DNA of 64,000 bases, taken from Druceiella hillmani (lineage: Eukaryota > Arthropoda > Insecta > Lepidoptera > Hepialidae). The translations under genes were made by a program, and so were the position numbers. Below, one piece after another: positions 36,000-47,784 of this stretch; the stretch's first letter is position 1; each line of letters starts with the position of its first letter. The stretch covers positions 2,643,501-2,707,500 of the forward strand of contig JAYKKI010000088.1 of assembly GCA_039881145.1 (NCBI GenBank). Direction: 5' to 3'. The notes under the pieces are model-generated. The model worked only from the letters and a program-made list of their open reading frames with translations. It was not told the DNA's origin and did not search any database.

Positions 36000-37490
36000 A
36001 AAACGTAAAAAATTGCTACATTTTTCACTTCTCAAATTTCCACATAAATATTTTTGAGTGCTGATAATTGCGATATATGAAATTTGACATGTTCTATCAC
36101 CATGTCTAATTTCAAGTTCCTGTATAAAATTTTTGTTGTGAACCAATTGAGAATTTTAATCTGGAGAAATTTTTCATTCGCCTACTTTAAAATTTCCATA
36201 TAAATATTTTAAGTACTGACTATTGAAATATATTATGTTTAATATACATTATCACTATGGAAAAATTTCAAATTATAATTTTAATTTTCAATTAAAATTG
36301 CAAATTATAATTATAATTGGGAAATTATAATTTTTGCGTTGTGTGAATTGAGATCCTTAACTGGAGGAATTTTAATTAATTCATTTGCCTCTTTTAGTAT
36401 TCCAGTATAAATATTTTTGAGCACGGACTATTGAAATATGCGAAGGTTAATATGCTCTATCACTATGCCGAATTTCAAATTCCCATATATAATTTTTGCT
36501 GTGAATTAACTGAGATCCTCATATGGAGAAATTTTGATTAATTCATTTGCCTCCTTTAATATTTCCATATGAATATTTTTGAGTACTAACTATTGAAGTA
36601 TATGAAAGTTAATATGCTCTATCACTATGCCGAATTTCAAATTCCCGTACATAATTTTTGCTGTGAATTAACTGAGATCCTCATATGGAGAAATTTTGAT
36701 TAATTAATTTGCCTCCTTTAATATTTCCATATGAATATTTTTGAGTACTAACTATTGAACTATATGAAAGTTAATTTGCTCTATCACTGTGCCGAATTTC
36801 AAATTCCCGTATATAATTTTTGCTGTGAATTAATCGAGATCCTAATCTGGAAAAATTTTGATTAATTCATTTGCCTCCTTTAATATTTCCATATGAATAT
36901 TTTTGAGTACTAACTATTGAAATATATGAAAGTTAATATGCTCTATCACTATGCCGAATTTCAAATTCCCGTATATAATTTTTGCTGTGAATTAATTGAA
37001 ACCTTTATCTGGAGAAATTCTTCATTTGGCTCCTTTAATATTTCCTTATAAATATTATTGAGTACTAACTATTAAAATATGCGAGGGTTAATATGCTCTA
37101 TCACTACGCTGAATTTCAAATTCCAGTATATAATTTTTGTTCTGATTAATTAAAATCCTCATTTTCCTCCTTTAAAATTTCATAATAAATATATTTGAGT
37201 TCTGACTATTGAAATATTTGAGAATATACATTTTATATGTTCTATGCATTTTATATTCCTGCATATAATGCTCTATACATTTTATATTCCTGCATATAAT
37301 TTTTGTTGTGAAATAAATTAGATCTGTAGAAATTTCTATAACTTCATTTGTCCCCTCTAAAATTTCTACATATATAATTTTGTGCGCTGTGTTTTGAAAT
37401 ATATGGAAGCTAATACCCTTTATTATTATGTCGAATTTCAAGTTTCTTTATATAAATTCTACTCTGTATTCATTAAGGTTTCATCTTGGA
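36000..37490. repeat. 162-bp tandem repeat, degrading at both ends
   Basis: Units carry 'gctctatcactatgccgaat', 'ttcaaattcccgtatataat', 'tttttgagtactaactattg' and 'ttcatttgcctcctttaata'. The 'ctatcac' landmark falls at 36457, 36619, 36781 and 36943 (162 bp apart), then 37098. More diverged copies extend to about 36000 and 37490. It lies within intron 1. Confidence 0.9.
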
Positions 37491-39814
37491 AATGTATATA
37501 GTTCAGCTAATAGGTTTTAAATTCTAAAAACTGTGATAAAAGAAAGCACGAGTGAATACCGACAGTGAGAATTAAAAATATAAAACTATTATTAAAATTG
37601 AAATAAATAATGTAATAACAATTCTGTAAATTAATTCTTATTTTATACTTATTAGATAATAATAATAAAACTGTATAATAAGTTTTTACTGATAAGAGTT
37701 CTTTTGCATACTATTTTAGGAGTTAGTCTTTAAACTAATACGACACAGACTTTTTTGCTTTCATAAAATGGATTTAAACCAGCACTCTTTTAGTTTCATT
37801 TCAAGTGGCAACATTAAGCTAAGATGCCAATGAATTTCCATTTAGCAATGTCCAGTTTAGGTGTTATGTTATCTATTTCCTTCTTCTACTAAATATTTCT
37901 TGTCCATTTTACTCAAAGAAATTGTTTTGTCACCGCGTTTGTGACTCACGCTTCACGTGTCTATATATAACTATGTCCAGATATTCCACACATGATACAT
38001 ACGACAATCAAATTTAACACCAATAATTGAAAACAACGCAGACTTCTTGTCCTTCGGTGTCCGATTGAACGAAAATTATTAGTTACTACATTATTTTTGA
38101 AAAAACAAATTTAATTCGAAATGGTGAAAGAAAGAACGCCAAAATGATGAAAGAACATTCGATAGAAATTGAAATGTTTTTTTAAAGACACGAGGCACAT
38201 AAGTAAAGGGATAAAATGAAAAACCGGTAAATAGATGCGCACTGGCAAACCGGTAAATAGAACACATAAGTAAAGCAATAAAATGTAAAATCGGTAAATA
38301 GATGCTATTATTTTATGACTAAGGACTCAAATGTTAGTCCAATATTATTAATATAGTGGGAGGTCGTACACTCTGGTCATTGCGTGTGAGTGGCTGTGGT
38401 GGTGTGGGATATGGTGGTTAAAAGTGAATGACTGAATATTTTCCACCAATCACTAAACTCCTTTAATTGAATGTACTAGAATGAGTGAGATTATACTAGA
38501 ATATCCTCAAATGTATAAAATTAATCAGATCATAAAAATCGAGGATGCTCTGGAAAGTTAGAGAAACATTGTGTATAAGTATAATAGAATTAGTGAGAAT
38601 GTACTAGAATATGTGCTAGAATAAACTGAACCTGAAGAACCGAGAATGTTCTCAAATATTCGAAGATATTCTCAGCTAGTCAGTAATATGAACGGTTTAG
38701 AGAATCTTTAATTTTGTGTCTAATAAAATAGGTCATATTTGACTTCCGACATGTTAGATAACGATCATACGCATGATCGTTAACGGCAAGAGATGAATAT
38801 GACCAAATGTAATATCCTTTCATGAAAATCTGGTATATTTGAAAAACAAGCATAGAATTGAGTAACACATTTATAGTTTTATTTATTTATGTTTTTGACT
38901 ATTAACCGATCGATAGACCTCAGAATGAAAACATATGGAGTTTTAATGCTAGGAACAGAGGCCTTTAAAACATTCGGGAAAGAGAAATGCTAAGGATTTT
39001 TCTTGGAATATTCTGTGGGAATAGACAATGAAGAAAAGAACAAATACACTAATGTTTAAAAATTTGTTGAACATAAAAAAATTCATTGTCACAGAAATTA
39101 CAAGAAACAGAATTGAATAGTTGCAGTATGTTCAAGAAATGATCCAGAGTGGAATGATTCAGAGACTACTTCAAGGGAAATCAGGAAACTTACGATTCAT
39201 GGTCACACCCGAGATACACAGGCTATTCAAAGTAACTTAAAAGGCTAAAAACCTAAGGAAAAATCCAAAAACAGACGGAGAAATAAAAAAAATCTTTAAA
39301 AACTGGGAGTTTCCACTTGAAAAAGTAACCAACAGAAACGGATGGCCTAAAATATCAAGGAATGTCAGGGCTCTATAAGTACTGTAGCATTAGAAAACTT
39401 ATTATTTTCTTCTAGGTAATTAGTTACATTAAATATGACTTTAAACGCGCAAAGTTAATCTGGTTTTAATATTTTGTAAGAAATTTATAGGCGTCGACAG
39501 TGAAAAAAACCAATGTTTCAATAACCCGTTCAATCAATTCAACGAATATAAAGTTTAATTCAAAATAGATATAATCCGAGATTCATCCACGTCTTTATGT
39601 GCCGAAAACAATTTCACTAGAACGGAAAACTTGACACGTTTAAATTTTCCAATGTGAAGTTTCATCACGAACCGGAAATATGGATTAGGTGAGACGTTAT
39701 GAAAAAATATGAACAGGCGGAAAATCGTAATTCTACAAGTGAAAAATTCTTATTCAATTTTTCATCTTTGTTAAAATAAAGAATTGGATTTTGATTTAGT
39801 AGCGTTTTATAGTT
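37491..39814. other. Intron 1 sequence with minor repeats
   Basis: At 38220-38310 'aaaccggtaaatagatgc' recurs three times about 30-70 bp apart. At 38460-38620 'agaatgagtgagattatact'-like pieces recur. The 39100-39380 segment is less AT-rich, but every frame is interrupted. No gene seen. Confidence 0.35.
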
Positions 39815-40010
39815 CGTACCTCAAAAGGAAAAAAAATGGAGTCCTTAAAAGATCATTCGCCCGTCTGTCCGTCTCTCTGTAATACTCATCTTTCTCAGAA
39901 ACCGTTTAACGTAGAAACTTGAAAGTCGCCATTGTTATAAAATATATTAAACCCCATATGATTAATACTACTGCCGGGTCGCTTTTAATATTAAAAAAAA
40001 AATTTTAAAA
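39815..40010 (+). mobile_element. Dispersed repeat of the 'gtacctcaaaagg...gtctgtccgtct' type
   Basis: 'tcgtacctcaaaaggaaaaa', 'ggagtccttaaaagatcatt', 'cgcccgtctgtccgtctctc' and 'ctcagaaaccgtttaacgta' follow in the order of a very common lepidopteran non-autonomous repeat. It is the best copy of the family also seen at 15.4 and 41.7 kb. Confidence 0.65.
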
Positions 40011-40137
40011 ACTTTCCAGAGTCTTGGGTGAAACTTGAAAGTATGTATATACGTATAGAGAATAATAATTGGCCAAAGTGAACAAAAACACTAAGTTTGA
40101 AGATATGTTGAAATAGGATTAAAAATGATCAACTCAC

Positions 40138-40203
40138 GTGACCCTGTCCAATTACAAAGACCGATACGAAGGTCAAAGTACAGAACTCCACTATGAACGA
40201 CAT
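40138..40203 (-). CDS. Exon 1 (coding) of the small type I membrane protein: signal peptide
   Basis: On the minus strand ATG at 40203 opens 22 codons, 'MSFIVEFCTLTFVSVFVIGQ' then G-H, ending CAC at a strong GTGAGT donor in phase 0. The peptide is a typical eukaryotic signal sequence: a short polar N-terminus, a hydrophobic core of about 14 residues and a small-residue end, with cleavage likely near G-Q-G. Seven bases before the ATG there is an acceptor-like 'aaattattccag', so an untranslated exon further upstream is likely (the 59.7-kb segment is a candidate). Exons 2 to 4 at 34.6, 30.5 and 23.5 kb continue in phase 0, giving a predicted 129-residue protein. I do not recognise the family. Confidence 0.6.
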
Positions 40204-41269
40204 TTTGGACCTGGAATAATTTAGTATTGGTATATTTGTATTTGGAGCTATCAAACTTGAGCTGTGTTTTGCAAGTCAGAGCGATAAGAACCGACTTTCA
40301 AACGTCAATAAAGTGGATTACAGTTGTGATCGTTAAAAATATGTTGCTTTTTTATTTCAAAAAGTGTTGGCATGTATTTTGTAATCTGGACGAATAAGGC
40401 AGTAGTAAAGATTATAGGTTTCCAAGTTATTATTTTAGATTTGATAGTAAGCAGGGCAATTCTTTTTTCTTTCGTTACATGATAAATTTTAGAGATAATG
40501 TTGCTAACACAATTATGTTGCTAAGTAGAGTAAGTCATGATTCGCTACTCGATATATTAGAATTTCTTGAAAGAATATTGAATATTTATAATTTGATAGT
40601 GTCCACCTGTTTGTCAATATTTCACAGCATCATGGCTCTTCAGTTTAAAAGCGATTGTGATGAAATCTTACGGAAAGATTAAAAATTTAATTTTTGGAGT
40701 TACATTTCCACTTATTAAACTTGAAATTGTATTTTTTTTATTTTTTCACACCTATCGACTGGAATATCATTGAAAAGGTCTTTCAAAACACAATAAAAAG
40801 GACTAGTAATATTTTTCCATACGGCTCTCCTTGTCGAGATATAAAGTCAAATCTCTAAAACATTTTGCAATTTGCTATAACTCTCTCTCACCAGTTTTCC
40901 TCCAAGTTTTTACCTATGAATATCAAAATGAAGACAAACCCTTCTTTTTGCTTCATAAAAGAAGAACTCAATTACTTATTTAAATGTAAAGAACATGAGT
41001 AAACAGAAAAGTTTCGAATGTCACCAAGAAGACACTTTCTCGAACTTTGCTCTTCCCAATTTTCTTTGACTATATGTGACAGAAAGAAAACTGATGCCGT
41101 AAGTGCCGAATGCTCCGCGCATCATAGATATTTAACAGAACTAATGAGATAATCCTGGATCAACTTGGCATTAAGACCAGACCGTCAATAATTAGGTACC
41201 AACAAGTACATAGGTACTTTAGGTTATGTGTTCTTTACTTGTCTGCGGGTAATGTAAGCATAGTGCCTT
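40204..41269. other. 5' flank or intron of the minus-strand gene, AT-rich
   Basis: The first 110 bp upstream of exon 1 (40210-40320) are less AT-rich and could be promoter or 5'UTR. The 67-codon plus-strand frame at 40479 has no support. Confidence 0.35.
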
Positions 41270-41430
41270 CCAAAACCTTGAAAAACTGATATAGTTGGTA
41301 AGATTAAAGAAAAACGTCGTAAGGTGAGCAATTATCACCGAGGACGAGAACGAGGCTCACCGAGGACAGCTAGTGGTCGATGCCATGGGCACCTTTTGAG
41401 ATGGATTCGATCTCCTGTAATTAACTGGGC
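41270..41430 (-). mobile_element. SINE-like lepidopteran repeat relic
   Basis: On the minus strand 'aaaggtgcccatggcatcga', 'ccactagctgtcctcggtga' and 'gcctcgttctcg' follow in order. This matches a dispersed repeat common in Lepidoptera, which reads like 'gcccatgggcgtcgaccact...caggtgagcc'. The apparent splice sites inside (ttacag, CGgtgagc) and the end of the 78-codon minus frame at 41357-41593 come from this repeat and should not be taken as an exon. Confidence 0.55.
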
Positions 41431-41734
41431 ATATATAAATGAAGACATGATAATTTAAATAGGGTAATCTATCGTTCTTAGGTCTCATTTTTACCATTCC
41501 AAAATATGTTACACTACAGTCATGGTATTCCACTCTCGCCAGCACTTTCACATTTGTCGCATTGATTCGGTGCGCTGTTTTAAATTTGTACATTCTTCTG
41601 TTTATATGGTGAAAAATAATTATTGATATTTGTGAATAATATAGCCAAAATATTTTATATTTTTTAATGTTTAAGCTTTGATTTCTACCTGAGTAGGTAC
41701 AGAAATTTACTGAAACATAACAGGTGTTTTAGGG

Positions 41735-41870
41735 TTCCAAACCTGAAAAGGAAAACCAGAACCCTAATAAAATAACGCTTGTATCAGTCTGTCCGTCCAC
41801 AACAACCGTTTTGTTCAGAGACTGTTTGACGTAGAAGCTTTTTATTTAACATAACAATAAAGTATATTAA
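41735..41870 (+). mobile_element. Second copy of the 'ggttcc...gtctgtccgtcc' repeat
   Basis: 'tttagggttccaaacctgaa', 'agaaccctaataaaataacg', 'cagtctgtccgtccacaac' and 'cagagactgtttgacgtaga' match the copy at 39.8 kb in order and orientation. Confidence 0.6.
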
Positions 41871-42076
41871 ATAACCTGCACATATCTTAAAAGTCAACAA
41901 TTGAAAATATTAATACGAAACTTATATAAATAATTTTAATTGTTACTTTTATGTACTGCCCACACAATAAGTAGTCAAAAAAATCTTATTGTTCCATTTA
42001 CAATGTGAGGTTATTGAAAGGGCTTGTTAGAAAAGTCTTCAAAATACTTTTTCATAAATTTAGATAGCATATATTT

Positions 42077-42640
42077 AGAGACAAAATAGAAAATACGTAA
42101 AACTAAATGTACGCCTTCCCAATTTTCAAGACTGTAAACCTAAAATTACGAAGAAAACAGAATATTTAGAAGCCTACACAACGGTTGTAGGAAAACTAAT
42201 TCTAGATATCGTAGGTTTTGAAATTTTCATGATAATGTATGTGTATGTAACCCTAACTTAATTATATTAATATTATTAAATATTGCACTAGGAAGTTCAT
42301 ATTGGTGACAACTGATGGTAAATAAAGTAATTTCCCTTATTTATATCTTTGTTTCTTCAGAGACAAACTAGAAAATACGTAAGAATAAATATACCCCTTC
42401 CCTATTTCCAAAACTGGAAAACCTGAAATTATGAAGAAAACAGAATATTTAAAAGCCTATCCGAAGTTGTGGGAAAACTAATTCTAGATGTCATAGTTCT
42501 TGAAATTTTCACGATAACGTATTTATATGTGACCTATACTTAATTATATTAATATTATTAAATATTGCACTAGAAAATCCGTATTAGCAACAACTTATAG
42601 TAAATAAAGTAATTTCATTTTTATACCTTTTTTTAGACCG
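42077..42640. repeat. Tandem duplication, 282-bp unit
   Basis: The block from 'agagacaaaatagaaaatac' at 42077 is repeated from 42359 with moderate divergence, including 'gaagaaaacagaatattt', 'aaaactaattctagat' and 'attgcactag'. Only two copies are present. Confidence 0.85.
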
Positions 42641-43246
42641 TTTTTTTAAATCTTTAGTCATATAGTTCAAATATCGTTTTCAGAGTTACGTAAAAGAGTT
42701 ATCACAAGGTTCAAACTGAATCATTAATTTTCCATTTATCCATCTGCCACTACACTCTATTTCTCAGATTATAAAGGTTATTTGATAAAATTTTAATGAG
42801 TTATTGAGAATTTGTAGGGAGCTGCATACATGCATAAGTTGGTATAAAAGAAATTAACGTATAAAAGGGTTAACGGCATACCACATATAATTAAAAAGCA
42901 TATTAAGTTTAGTTTGAATATTTCTTTTGAACTTGTTTTTTTTTATTTGTTATATAATCTCACCGTAGCCGGAAGTCATAGAAAATTTCAAATCAATATT
43001 TACTTCCTGTTAAAAGAAAATCAATCACAGTTACTGTGAACGGATGGGAAACAATTTTTATTTTTTGTTTTAAAAAATGTTTGATCGAATATCACCAGGG
43101 TGTATTTACTGCCAAGCAATATTTACGATTGTCGTAAACAATGAAAAGAGAGGAGGTACTAAAGGGTAAATAATAAACATTTAAACAATTTGTGCACAGT
43201 TTTTTGAGAAATACAATGCAATAATATTTATATCGCAACTTCAGAA
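42641..43246. other. AT-rich spacer
   Basis: No gene, element or array recognised before the 38-bp minisatellite. Confidence 0.4.
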
Positions 43247-44975
43247 TGAAACAAATTTATCTCGAAAAAATTGGAAACTGTTTCAATAGAAATAAGAGAC
43301 TCAAAAAATTGGAAAATGTTTCAATAGAAATAATAGGCTCAAAAAATTGAAAATTGTTTCAATAGAAATAATAGACTCAAAAAATTGGAAACTGTTTCAA
43401 TAGAAATAATAGGCACAAAAAATTGGAAACTGTTTCAATAGAAATGATAGGCTCAAAAAATTGGAAACTGTTTCAATAGAAATAATAGGCACAAAAAATT
43501 GGAAACTGTTTCAATAGAAATGATAGGCTCAAAAAATTGGAAACTGTTTCAATAGAAATAATAGGCTCAAAAAACTGGAAACTGTTTCAATAGAAATAAG
43601 AGGCTCAAAAAATTGAAAACTGTTTCAATAGAAATAATAGGCTCAAAAAATTGGAAACTGTTTCAATAGAAATAATAGGCACAAAAAATTGGAAACTGTT
43701 TCAATAGAAATAATAGACTCAAAAAATTGGAAACTGTTTCAATAGAAATAATAGGCACAAAAAATTGGAAACTGTTTCAATAGAAATGATAGGCTCAAAA
43801 AATTGGAAACTGTTTCAATAGAAATAATAGGCTCAAAAAATTGGAAACTGTTTCAATAGAAATAAGAGGCTCAAAAAATTGGAAACTGTTTCAATAGAAA
43901 TAATAGGCTCAAAAAATTGGAAACTGTTTCAATAGAAATAAGAGGCTCAAAAAATTGAAAATTGTTTCAATAGAAATAATAGACTCAAAAAATTGGAAAC
44001 TGTTTCAATAGAAATAATAGGCACAAAAATTGGAAACTATTTCAATAGAAATGATAGGCTCAAAAAATTGGAAACTGTTTCAATAGAAATAAGAGGCTCA
44101 AAAAATTGGAAACTGTTTCAATAGAAATAATAGGCTCAAAAAATTGGAAACTGTTTCAATAGAAATAAGAGGCTCAAAAAATTGAAAATTGTTTCAATAG
44201 AAATAATAGACTCAAAAAATTGGAAACTGTTTCAATAGAAATAATAGGCACAAAAAATTGGAAACTGTTTCAATAGAAATGATAGGCTCAAAAAATTGGA
44301 AACTGTTTCAATAGAAATAATAGGCTCAAAAAATTGGAAACTGTTTCAATAGAAATAAGAGGCTCAAAAAATTGGAAACTGTTTCAATAGAAATAATAGG
44401 CTCAAAAAATTGGAAACTGTTTCAATAGAAATAAGAGGCTCAAAAAATTGGAAACTGTTTCAGTTGAAATAATTGGCTCAAAAAATTGGAAACTGTTTCA
44501 ATAGAAATAATAGGCTCAAAAAATTGAAAACTATTTCAATAGAAATAATAGGCTAAAAAAATTGGAAACTGTTTCAATAGAAATAATAGGCTCAAACAAT
44601 TGGAAACTGTTTCAATAGAAATGATAGGCTCAACAAATTGGAAACTGTTTCAATAGAAATAATAGGCTCAAAAAATTGGAAATTGTTTCAATAGAAATAA
44701 GAGGCTCAAAAAATTGGAAACTGTTTCAATAGAAATGACAGGCTCAAAAAATTGGAAAATGTTTCAATAGAAATAAGAATCTCAAAAAATTGGAAACTGT
44801 TTCAATAGAAATGATAGACACAAAAAAGTGGACACTGTTTCAATAGAAATGATAGGCTCAAAAAATTGGAGACTGTTTCAATAGAAATAATAGGCTCAAA
44901 AAGTTGGAAACTGTTTCAATAGAAATAATAGGCTCAAAAAATTGGAAACTTTTTCAATAGAAATAAGAGGCTCTC
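43247..44975. repeat. 38-bp minisatellite, about 45 copies, with higher-order pattern
   Basis: The unit is 'ctcaaaaaattggaaactgt' followed by 'ttcaatagaaataatagg'. Copies are nearly identical. Variants (aggcac, agactc, agaggctc, aatgatagg, ttgaaaattg) recur in the same order, giving a block of about seven units (266 bp) repeated between about 43700 and 44450, one copy lacking a unit. There are no spacers of unrelated sequence. It lies about 1.1 kb upstream of the igloo-like exon. Confidence 0.95.
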
Positions 44976-45539
44976 TGAACCTAACTGCCATCACTCCGAC
45001 TATTAAATTTTAAACATTTAAACGAGGTCTACGAGGAATAGCTCAATTTTGAATTGAGTTACTTTCATTTTGAAAGTGCGACATTTGAAAAAATACATTT
45101 TGTTTAAAAAGTAAGGAAATTTTCTCCCCAAAACCAATTTTCTGATTCTCCGCCTGTATCAATTAAATTAATTGAAAAATTATTTCCTCTTTATATATTT
45201 AATTATTTCTGTATATTATTGGTTTACTAAAAATGATATATAACATTATGATTATTCCATAATGGTTAATAAATATTCCCTAGCCTAAGTTAAAAACAGA
45301 AATCATACTAACCATATGTTTGAATGTACGTATACCTTTCGCGTCGCGTTTCTTCAATAAGAGTCTAAAATATTTTTAAAAAATAGAATTTATTCACAGA
45401 CGCATCTTTTACTTCTGTTTATGAATAATTGTAATACTTATAATGTAGAAACTAGAAAACTATGAATCGAAATGACAGAGGAACAGAATGAAAAGAATGT
45501 TCATTTAGTTGGATTTATCAAGTAATGAAACATCTTAAT
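44976..45539. other. AT-rich spacer
   Basis: Nothing recognised; no exon with splice sites was found upstream of the igloo-like exon in this stretch. Confidence 0.4.
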
Positions 45540-45985
45540 CCTAACTAATAATATTAAAAACGGAAAGTGTATTTATTTGTCTTTCTTTCACGTCGCAACG
45601 GATCGACCCGATTTTTGCATAGTGATAAATGATGGACCGGGAAATTATATGTGCTACTTTTGATTGCAGGAAATCTATTTTTAATCTTATAAAAATGTGT
45701 TTGTTTGCCCTTTTCCACGTCTCAGAAAAACAATGGGTCGATGTGATTTTTTTAAACGCTAGTATTTAGCGTTTACAAAAATCAATATCACGGAACAACA
45801 GAATTATATTCCTTATCCCTATTTAGAAAATTAATATTTTTTTTTCGATTTCATTTGTATTATAAAGTAAATAAAATAAAGACTTAATATTAAATTTCCC
45901 TTCATAATTCTAGATATCGCTGCATGTTTTTGCTTCCCCTGTGAGCCCTAAATCGCGGGTGACAACTATTGAAAAATAAGCGTAT
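45540..45985 (+). mobile_element. Non-autonomous Helitron-like or similar dispersed repeat
   Basis: It begins 'ctaactaataatattaaaaa' and contains 'cacgtcgcaacggatcgacc' and 'cgatttttgcatagtgataa'. It ends 'taaatcgcgggtgacaacta'. The start (actaatattataaa), the middle (a queried 'cggattttgatgaaa' motif) and the end (gtcgcgggcaacagctagt) of a very common lepidopteran repeat are present in order, though diverged. No protein frame is present. Confidence 0.5.
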
Positions 45986-46114
45986 TAAACATACAAAAGA
46001 CAGACTGTAATGAAACCGATACCACTAAAAACACTTTAGTTTACAATTTTCTCTTGCCTTCGTCACTTATTTATTAAATTAATTTCTAATTCAAAAATTT
46101 TCCATATTTTCCAG

Positions 46115-46222
46115 GAAGAAGAGCTAGATATAGATCTGACTGATCCAGATCTCAACAAGGCTGCGACTAAGATTCAAGCTTCGTTCAGGGGTCACAAAGT
46201 GCGCAAGGAGGTCGAGAACTAA
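46115..46222 (+). CDS. Last coding exon of an IQ-motif calmodulin-binding protein (igloo/neuromodulin-like)
   Basis: After the acceptor 'aattttccatattttccag', 35 codons run to TAA. They start 'EEELDIDLTDPDLNKA' and contain 'ATKIQASFRGHKVRKE', a textbook IQ motif (I-Q-x-x-x-R-G-x-x-x-R). This is the signature of neuromodulin (GAP-43), neurogranin and insect igloo, small mostly disordered proteins that bind apo-calmodulin, are often membrane-associated and occur in neurons. The acidic lead-in before the IQ helix is also usual for the group. The exon starts in phase 0 if read from the first base. The earlier exons lie outside what I could find and may be upstream of the window or hidden in repeats. 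Family assignment is firm; the exact orthologue (igl) is likely but rests on one exon. Confidence 0.85.
   Translation, partial: EEELDIDLTDPDLNKAATKIQASFRGHKVRKEVEN
46115..46222 (+). other. igl: Gene-symbol note for the igloo-like exon
   Basis: In insects the single neuromodulin/neurogranin-type gene is igloo (igl), which carries one or more IQ motifs of the type seen here. The symbol is proposed from the motif and its acidic context, not from an alignment, and other single-IQ insect proteins cannot be excluded. Confidence 0.5.
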
Positions 46223-46890
46223 ACCAACCCATCGATATCGACCACTTATGTAAATTACACCTCAAAAACAAACACAAAACAACAATATTGAGGCTAAAGA
46301 ATGTGATTTTTCGGAATCTTCATAACAATATTTGGATACCCATCGACACCCATTGAGAAGGGTTAAATTTTTATTTGTAATTAACTAGCCTAGTTTCTAG
46401 TCAAGCGGGTTTTGATGCTGATGGTAAAACAGGCAAATGGATAACTGTTCGGTAACGCTTTTTGAGTAATAATTAACTCGTTAATTAACTAATATTGTTA
46501 GATAACCGAGGATTGACAAGGGCATTCAAATTATTTTTCGCTGTAAGTCGCATTTTACTGTTTAGACTATAAAGTTAAGCAATGTTATACATAGTTAAAT
46601 GTATTATTTGTTCCATGTTTTTAATTGTATGTGTACAAGTAATGAGACGTGTTTGGTAGGGAAGTTTCGTAACGAGTGCTGGATATTTGTATTCTTGTAT
46701 CTTTTTCATTACAAATTTTCCAAAAATTATTGGTCCTTTGAAAATATTTTTGCCAAGCGATTTTAATTTGGCAAGTATTCAAAATACTAAAACAAACATA
46801 TTCTATATCTAAACGTCAACAAGTTAATAGCTTAAATCTGTAAATTATTTTAATATCATTAAAGCAATAAAATGTAATAATTTTTAAACA
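46223..46890 (+). other. 3'UTR of the igloo-like gene (extent inferred)
   Basis: There is no open frame after the TAA at 46220-46222. The sequence becomes gradually more AT-rich up to the first AATAAA at 46866. The true end could be earlier (variant signals) or later. Confidence 0.4.
46866..46871 (+). promoter_or_regulatory. Candidate poly(A) signal AATAAA
   Basis: AATAAA in 'aaagcaataaaatgtaataa', about 645 nt after the igloo-like stop. It is followed by T- and A-rich sequence, and a cleavage site cannot be fixed. Confidence 0.4.
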
Positions 46891-47784
46891 ATTAAAAAAG
46901 TAGTTCATATATTATTATCACAGCCGATGGAATAGCTTCATACGTACGTACCTAAAAATTTAGATATGAACATCGTTATCGAAAAACAATGTTAAAACTA
47001 AATGCTATTTTCTTAATGAATTTTCTTTTCTTTAAAATATGGTCTCTAAAATATTCTTTTTTCATATCACGTTACAACTTCATGTAATGTCATTTTTTGT
47101 AGTTAAATTTTATGTAATGTCAAGTGAAACTTTATGCAACTTCAAGTAATACAGAAACATCTTATAAACAGGAACATGAAAGCGATTCTGTCCCTGTGAC
47201 GGCTTCAACCCCAACAAACTAAATTAGGTTCGCTAAGTAATTCCTAACAACTTGATCAAATTATAGCCCATGTACGTCAATCATATTTGCCACAACCATG
47301 GGTCAATAATTTGGTTTATTCTACAGTGTAAGTACGTTTGCGTCTTTTCAAACTCACTTGACAAACCCCTTAATTAGTAATAACCAAAGACAAATAACGG
47401 ATATATACTGACTATGATGATTAATATTGTAATGGACAAGTCTGTGAAAACTTTTTAGAATAAATATTTTAGTTTTCCGATAATACATAAGACGTCAGAA
47501 TATTTATATTGTGAGGAAAAAGGTGTAAAAATGTAACTTTAAAAAAATTACTTCACTGTTCAGTGTTTCTAAAAAACATAAGCTATTTTTAATTTTGTTA
47601 CCATTTTATTTCTTAATTTTGAAGATACCTTTACTTACATTACTGCCACAAAAGACTCAGTCCATTTTGTTGGTAAATTTTACAACAAATAGATTACGAC
47701 TCAAACGTAACGCATGTTTTTTAGAGATATACAACTTTAAAATATAAAAAAAACAAATATAAATCATGATAAGGGTCATTGTAT
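46891..47784. other. Intergenic AT-rich sequence
   Basis: A phrase 'tttatgtaatgtca' and variants recur around 47085-47135. No gene seen. Confidence 0.4.

Noticed and set aside
41357..41420. Apparent exon with 'ttacag' acceptor and 'CGgtgagc' donor
   Set aside because: The sequence matches a dispersed lepidopteran repeat that carries these words itself.
43247..44975. CRISPR-like regular array
   Set aside because: The 38-bp units are contiguous and almost identical. There are no unique spacers and the sequence is insect nuclear DNA, so it is a minisatellite.
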